A stretch of DNA of 64,000 nt, from assembly GCF_004134825.1 (NCBI RefSeq), contig NZ_SDPN01000001.1, forward strand, positions 1 to 64,000. Direction: 5' to 3'. A program made the translations under genes and the position numbers. Numbering within the stretch: the stretch's first letter is position 1; the number at the start of each line of letters is the position of its first letter. Of the stretch, positions 62,336 through 64,000 are shown piece by piece. The notes beneath the pieces were generated by a model, which was not told the DNA's origin, did no database searches, and saw only the letters and a program-made list of their open reading frames with translations. Source of the stretch: Agromyces albus. Its GTDB lineage: Bacteria; Actinomycetota; Actinomycetes; Actinomycetales; Microbacteriaceae.

Positions 62336-62995
62336 CTAGAGGGCGGTTCCGTCGGTGAGACCGGACGAGAGACGGCGGGCGGCGGCTGCCAAGAGCACGC
62401 CGCACTGCTGGGCGGATTGCTCGTCCATGCGGTAGCTCGGCACCAGAATGCTGATCACGGCGACGATGCGCCCTGCCGCAGTCACCGGGGACGCGACCGC
62501 CGTGACGTCCCGTTCGATACCGCGCTCGACGATGACGTAGCCACTGTCGGGTGTCTCGCCCCGCAGGACGAGACCTGCGGCGGATCCGGCGAGCGGGATC
62601 GTGCGGCCGACCCAGTTCGAGTGCCGCACCGAGTGGGAACCCTCGACGATGCTGATGTAGAGGGCGGATGCCGCGTGCCCCTCGACGCTCAGGTACACCG
62701 ACTCCCCGGTGGCCTGTTCGAGCCCGACCATCTCGTCGTGGCAGACGTCGATGAGCGACTCGTGTCCGAGGGCTTGTGCGCCGAGCTGCATGAGACGAGG
62801 GCCGGCGCGATACCGTCCCTCGTCTTCGCGACGGACGAAGCCGCTCGCCTCGAGTGTGCGGAGCAGCCGCAGAGCGGTGCTCGGTGCGAGATCGACGGCC
62901 CGGGAAGCATCCGAGAGCGACGTGCTGCCCTTCTCGCACACGGTGGCGAGCAGGGACAGCGCTCGCTCCACAGTGCGTGTGGACTGTTCGCTCAT
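62336..62995 (-). CDS. IclR-family regulator of the hut region
   Basis: 219 residues from the ATG at 62995, 5 nt after GGGAGG. Winged helix (RTVERALSLLATVCEKGSTSLSDASRAVDLAPSTALRLLRTLEASGFVRRE) and IclR effector domain (ESLIDVCHDEMVGLEQATGESVYLSVEGHAASALYIS, GRTIPLAGSAAGLVLRG, VASPVTAAGRIVAVISILVPSYR). First gene of the minus-strand hut operon, only 8 bp before the ATPase gene. Likely autoregulated and responsive to urocanate or a related acid (inference). Confidence 0.92.
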   Translation of the reverse strand: MSEQSTRTVERALSLLATVCEKGSTSLSDASRAVDLAPSTALRLLRTLEASGFVRREDEGRYRAGPRLMQLGAQALGHESLIDVCHDEMVGLEQATGESVYLSVEGHAASALYISIVEGSHSVRHSNWVGRTIPLAGSAAGLVLRGETPDSGYVIVERGIERDVTAVASPVTAAGRIVAVISILVPSYRMDEQSAQQCGVLLAAAARRLSSGLTDGTAL

Positions 62996-63136
62996 GAGAG
63001 CCTCCCTGAATCGACAACTCTGACGATAGGGACCGGGTGTTTCTTCGCCAGTCACCGAATGTTTCCGCTTAGTAAAATACACTTGCCACCCAGTGAAAAG
63101 CTAGCCGTGGCGCGATTCGTGAGGAAGAGTGACGAT
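62996..63136. promoter_or_regulatory. Divergent control region of the hut locus
   Basis: A 141-bp gap with an AT-rich core. TAAAAT (63073-63078) is a good plus-strand -10 for the lyase-like gene, without a strong -35. TATCGT (63028-63023, minus strand) may serve the IclR operon. CACT (63081-63084) and AGTG (63093-63096) form an inverted repeat just after the plus -10, a possible IclR site. Confidence 0.45.
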
Positions 63137-64000
63137 GTGAGCCGTTCCGCACCCACCCGACGAGACACCATCACCTTCGATGTCGATGTCCCGATCTCAC
63201 TGTCAGATGTCGTCACCATCGCCGACGGCGCGCGCGTGCAGGTCACCGACGCCGTCCTTCACGCGGTCGCCGATGCGGCCTCCGCCGCTGACGCGATCGC
63301 AAGCGCCACACCGGCGTACGGCAGATCGACGGGCGTCGGCGCGAACAGGGAGACGTCGGTCACCGACGCGTCCGATCACGGAATACGGCTCATTCGAAGC
63401 CACGCCACCGACGCCGGCGACGACCTTCCCGCCCGCACGGTGCGCGCACTCATCGCCACCCGGCTCGCCCAACTCGCTCGCGCGGGGTCGGGGATCGACC
63501 CGGCCATCCTGCCGGCGCTCGTCGACGCCCTCGATCGTGATGACGTCGCCGAGATCGGCGCCGTCGGCTCGATCGGCACCGCTGATCTGGCCGCACTCGC
63601 CGCGCTCGGCCTCACCCTCGCCGGCGAGCGCAGCGCCGGGTCGCCGGTTGAACCGGTGCGCTGGGGAGTCGAGAGCGCGCTGCCCTTCCTCAGCAGCAGT
63701 GCCTTGACCATCGGGAGGGCGATCCTCGCTTCCGCGGAGCTGCGACGACTCGATCGCGGGGGCCGGATCGTCTTCGCCCTGACTTCGGCAGCTCTCCGAG
63801 CCAATCCCTCTGCGCTCTCGGATGCCGCAGCCGCCGCCGCTGCGGCACCGCATGTCGAGGAGGTCGGCGCCGAGATCCGGGGACTGCTCGACGGTGCATC
63901 GTGGTCACCCGCACGCATCCAGGATCCGTTCGGATTCCGCGTCTATCCGATCACGCAGGGAGCACTCCTCACCTCACTCGAGCGGCTCGATGCCCAACTC
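63137..64000 (+). CDS. Histidine/aromatic amino-acid lyase-like protein lacking the MIO triad (5' part only)
   Basis: Open from the GTG at 63137 to the window end, 288 residues visible; in-frame GTGs at 63107 and 63119 are alternatives. Lyase-family features: YGRSTGVGANRETSV, IRSHATDAGDDLPARTVRALIATRLAQLARAGSGI and the segment aligned with the MIO loop. Normal lyases read GSVGASGDLAPL there. This one reads GSIGTADLAAL (residues 144-154), one residue shorter and without Ala-Ser-Gly, so it cannot form the usual cofactor. Divergent from the hut operon. May be a lyase of another mechanism or a non-catalytic homologue. A normal family member is about 510 residues. Confidence 0.8.
   Translation, partial: MSRSAPTRRDTITFDVDVPISLSDVVTIADGARVQVTDAVLHAVADAASAADAIASATPAYGRSTGVGANRETSVTDASDHGIRLIRSHATDAGDDLPARTVRALIATRLAQLARAGSGIDPAILPALVDALDRDDVAEIGAVGSIGTADLAALAALGLTLAGERSAGSPVEPVRWGVESALPFLSSSALTIGRAILASAELRRLDRGGRIVFALTSAALRANPSALSDAAAAAAAAPHVEEVGAEIRGLLDGASWSPARIQDPFGFRVYPITQGALLTSLERLDAQL

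Overview
This is a stretch of high-GC chromosome, almost certainly from an actinobacterium of the Microbacteriaceae type (Agromyces or a close relative). The basis is gene content, strong G/C third-position bias, frequent GTG starts, Shine-Dalgarno-led operons with 4-nt ATGA/GTGA overlaps, and the recurring GGATGCNGCATCC-like codon string. I see no rRNA, tRNA, insertion sequence, phage, CRISPR array or origin. Genes are dense and no gap exceeds 300 bases.

Layout. 1-503: 3' end of a NYN/OST-HTH type protein. 524-5896: PhoD-like phosphatase and a very large secreted lyase-like protein with carbohydrate-binding and adhesion modules. 5960-8241: divergent control region and an LldR-like GntR regulator plus L-lactate dehydrogenase. 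8231-10314: ICMT-like methyltransferase, FAD oxidoreductase and a SemiSWEET-like membrane protein. 10433-18933: alpha-glucan locus (LuxR/TPR regulator, debranching enzyme, a LacI regulator with a duplicated DNA-binding domain, and a sugar ABC importer). 19047-22289: YcnI copper protein, transglutaminase-like protein and small conserved or hypothetical genes. 22466-26519: eroded glyoxalase, then an MmyB-like regulator with a cyclophilin-fold protein, a Bcr/CflA exporter and an alcohol dehydrogenase. 26799-42982: a glycan-use operon of five glycoside hydrolases and an oligopeptide-type ABC importer, with a divergent TetR. 43085-50019: two two-component systems, DNA polymerase IV and a DJ-1-domain membrane protein. 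50063-53397: SnoaL-like/HxlR pair, acetyltransferase, YCII protein, eroded acetyltransferase and aldo/keto reductase. 53509-64000: histidine utilisation (hut) operon with an embedded OpuC-type ABC importer, an IclR regulator and a divergent, incomplete aromatic-amino-acid-lyase-like gene.

How the genes work together. The window is mainly catabolic: import of plant-type oligosaccharides followed by removal of rhamnose, arabinose/xylose and glucose units; alpha-glucan import and trimming; lactate oxidation; and histidine breakdown through urocanate, formiminoglutamate and formylglutamate. Each module carries its own local regulator and, in several cases, a visible operator.

Most unusual points. 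(i) The LacI-family protein has two intact, nearly identical helix-turn-helix domains in tandem, and a second ribosome-binding site could also make a normal one-domain form. (ii) The lyase-like gene at the hut locus lacks the Ala-Ser-Gly triad that forms the MIO cofactor. (iii) A 24-25 bp motif is shared, in the same orientation and at the same spacing to a -10-like element, by three promoters including one 30 kb away, suggesting a regulon of the MmyB-like regulator. (iv) Two genes are eroded by internal deletions.
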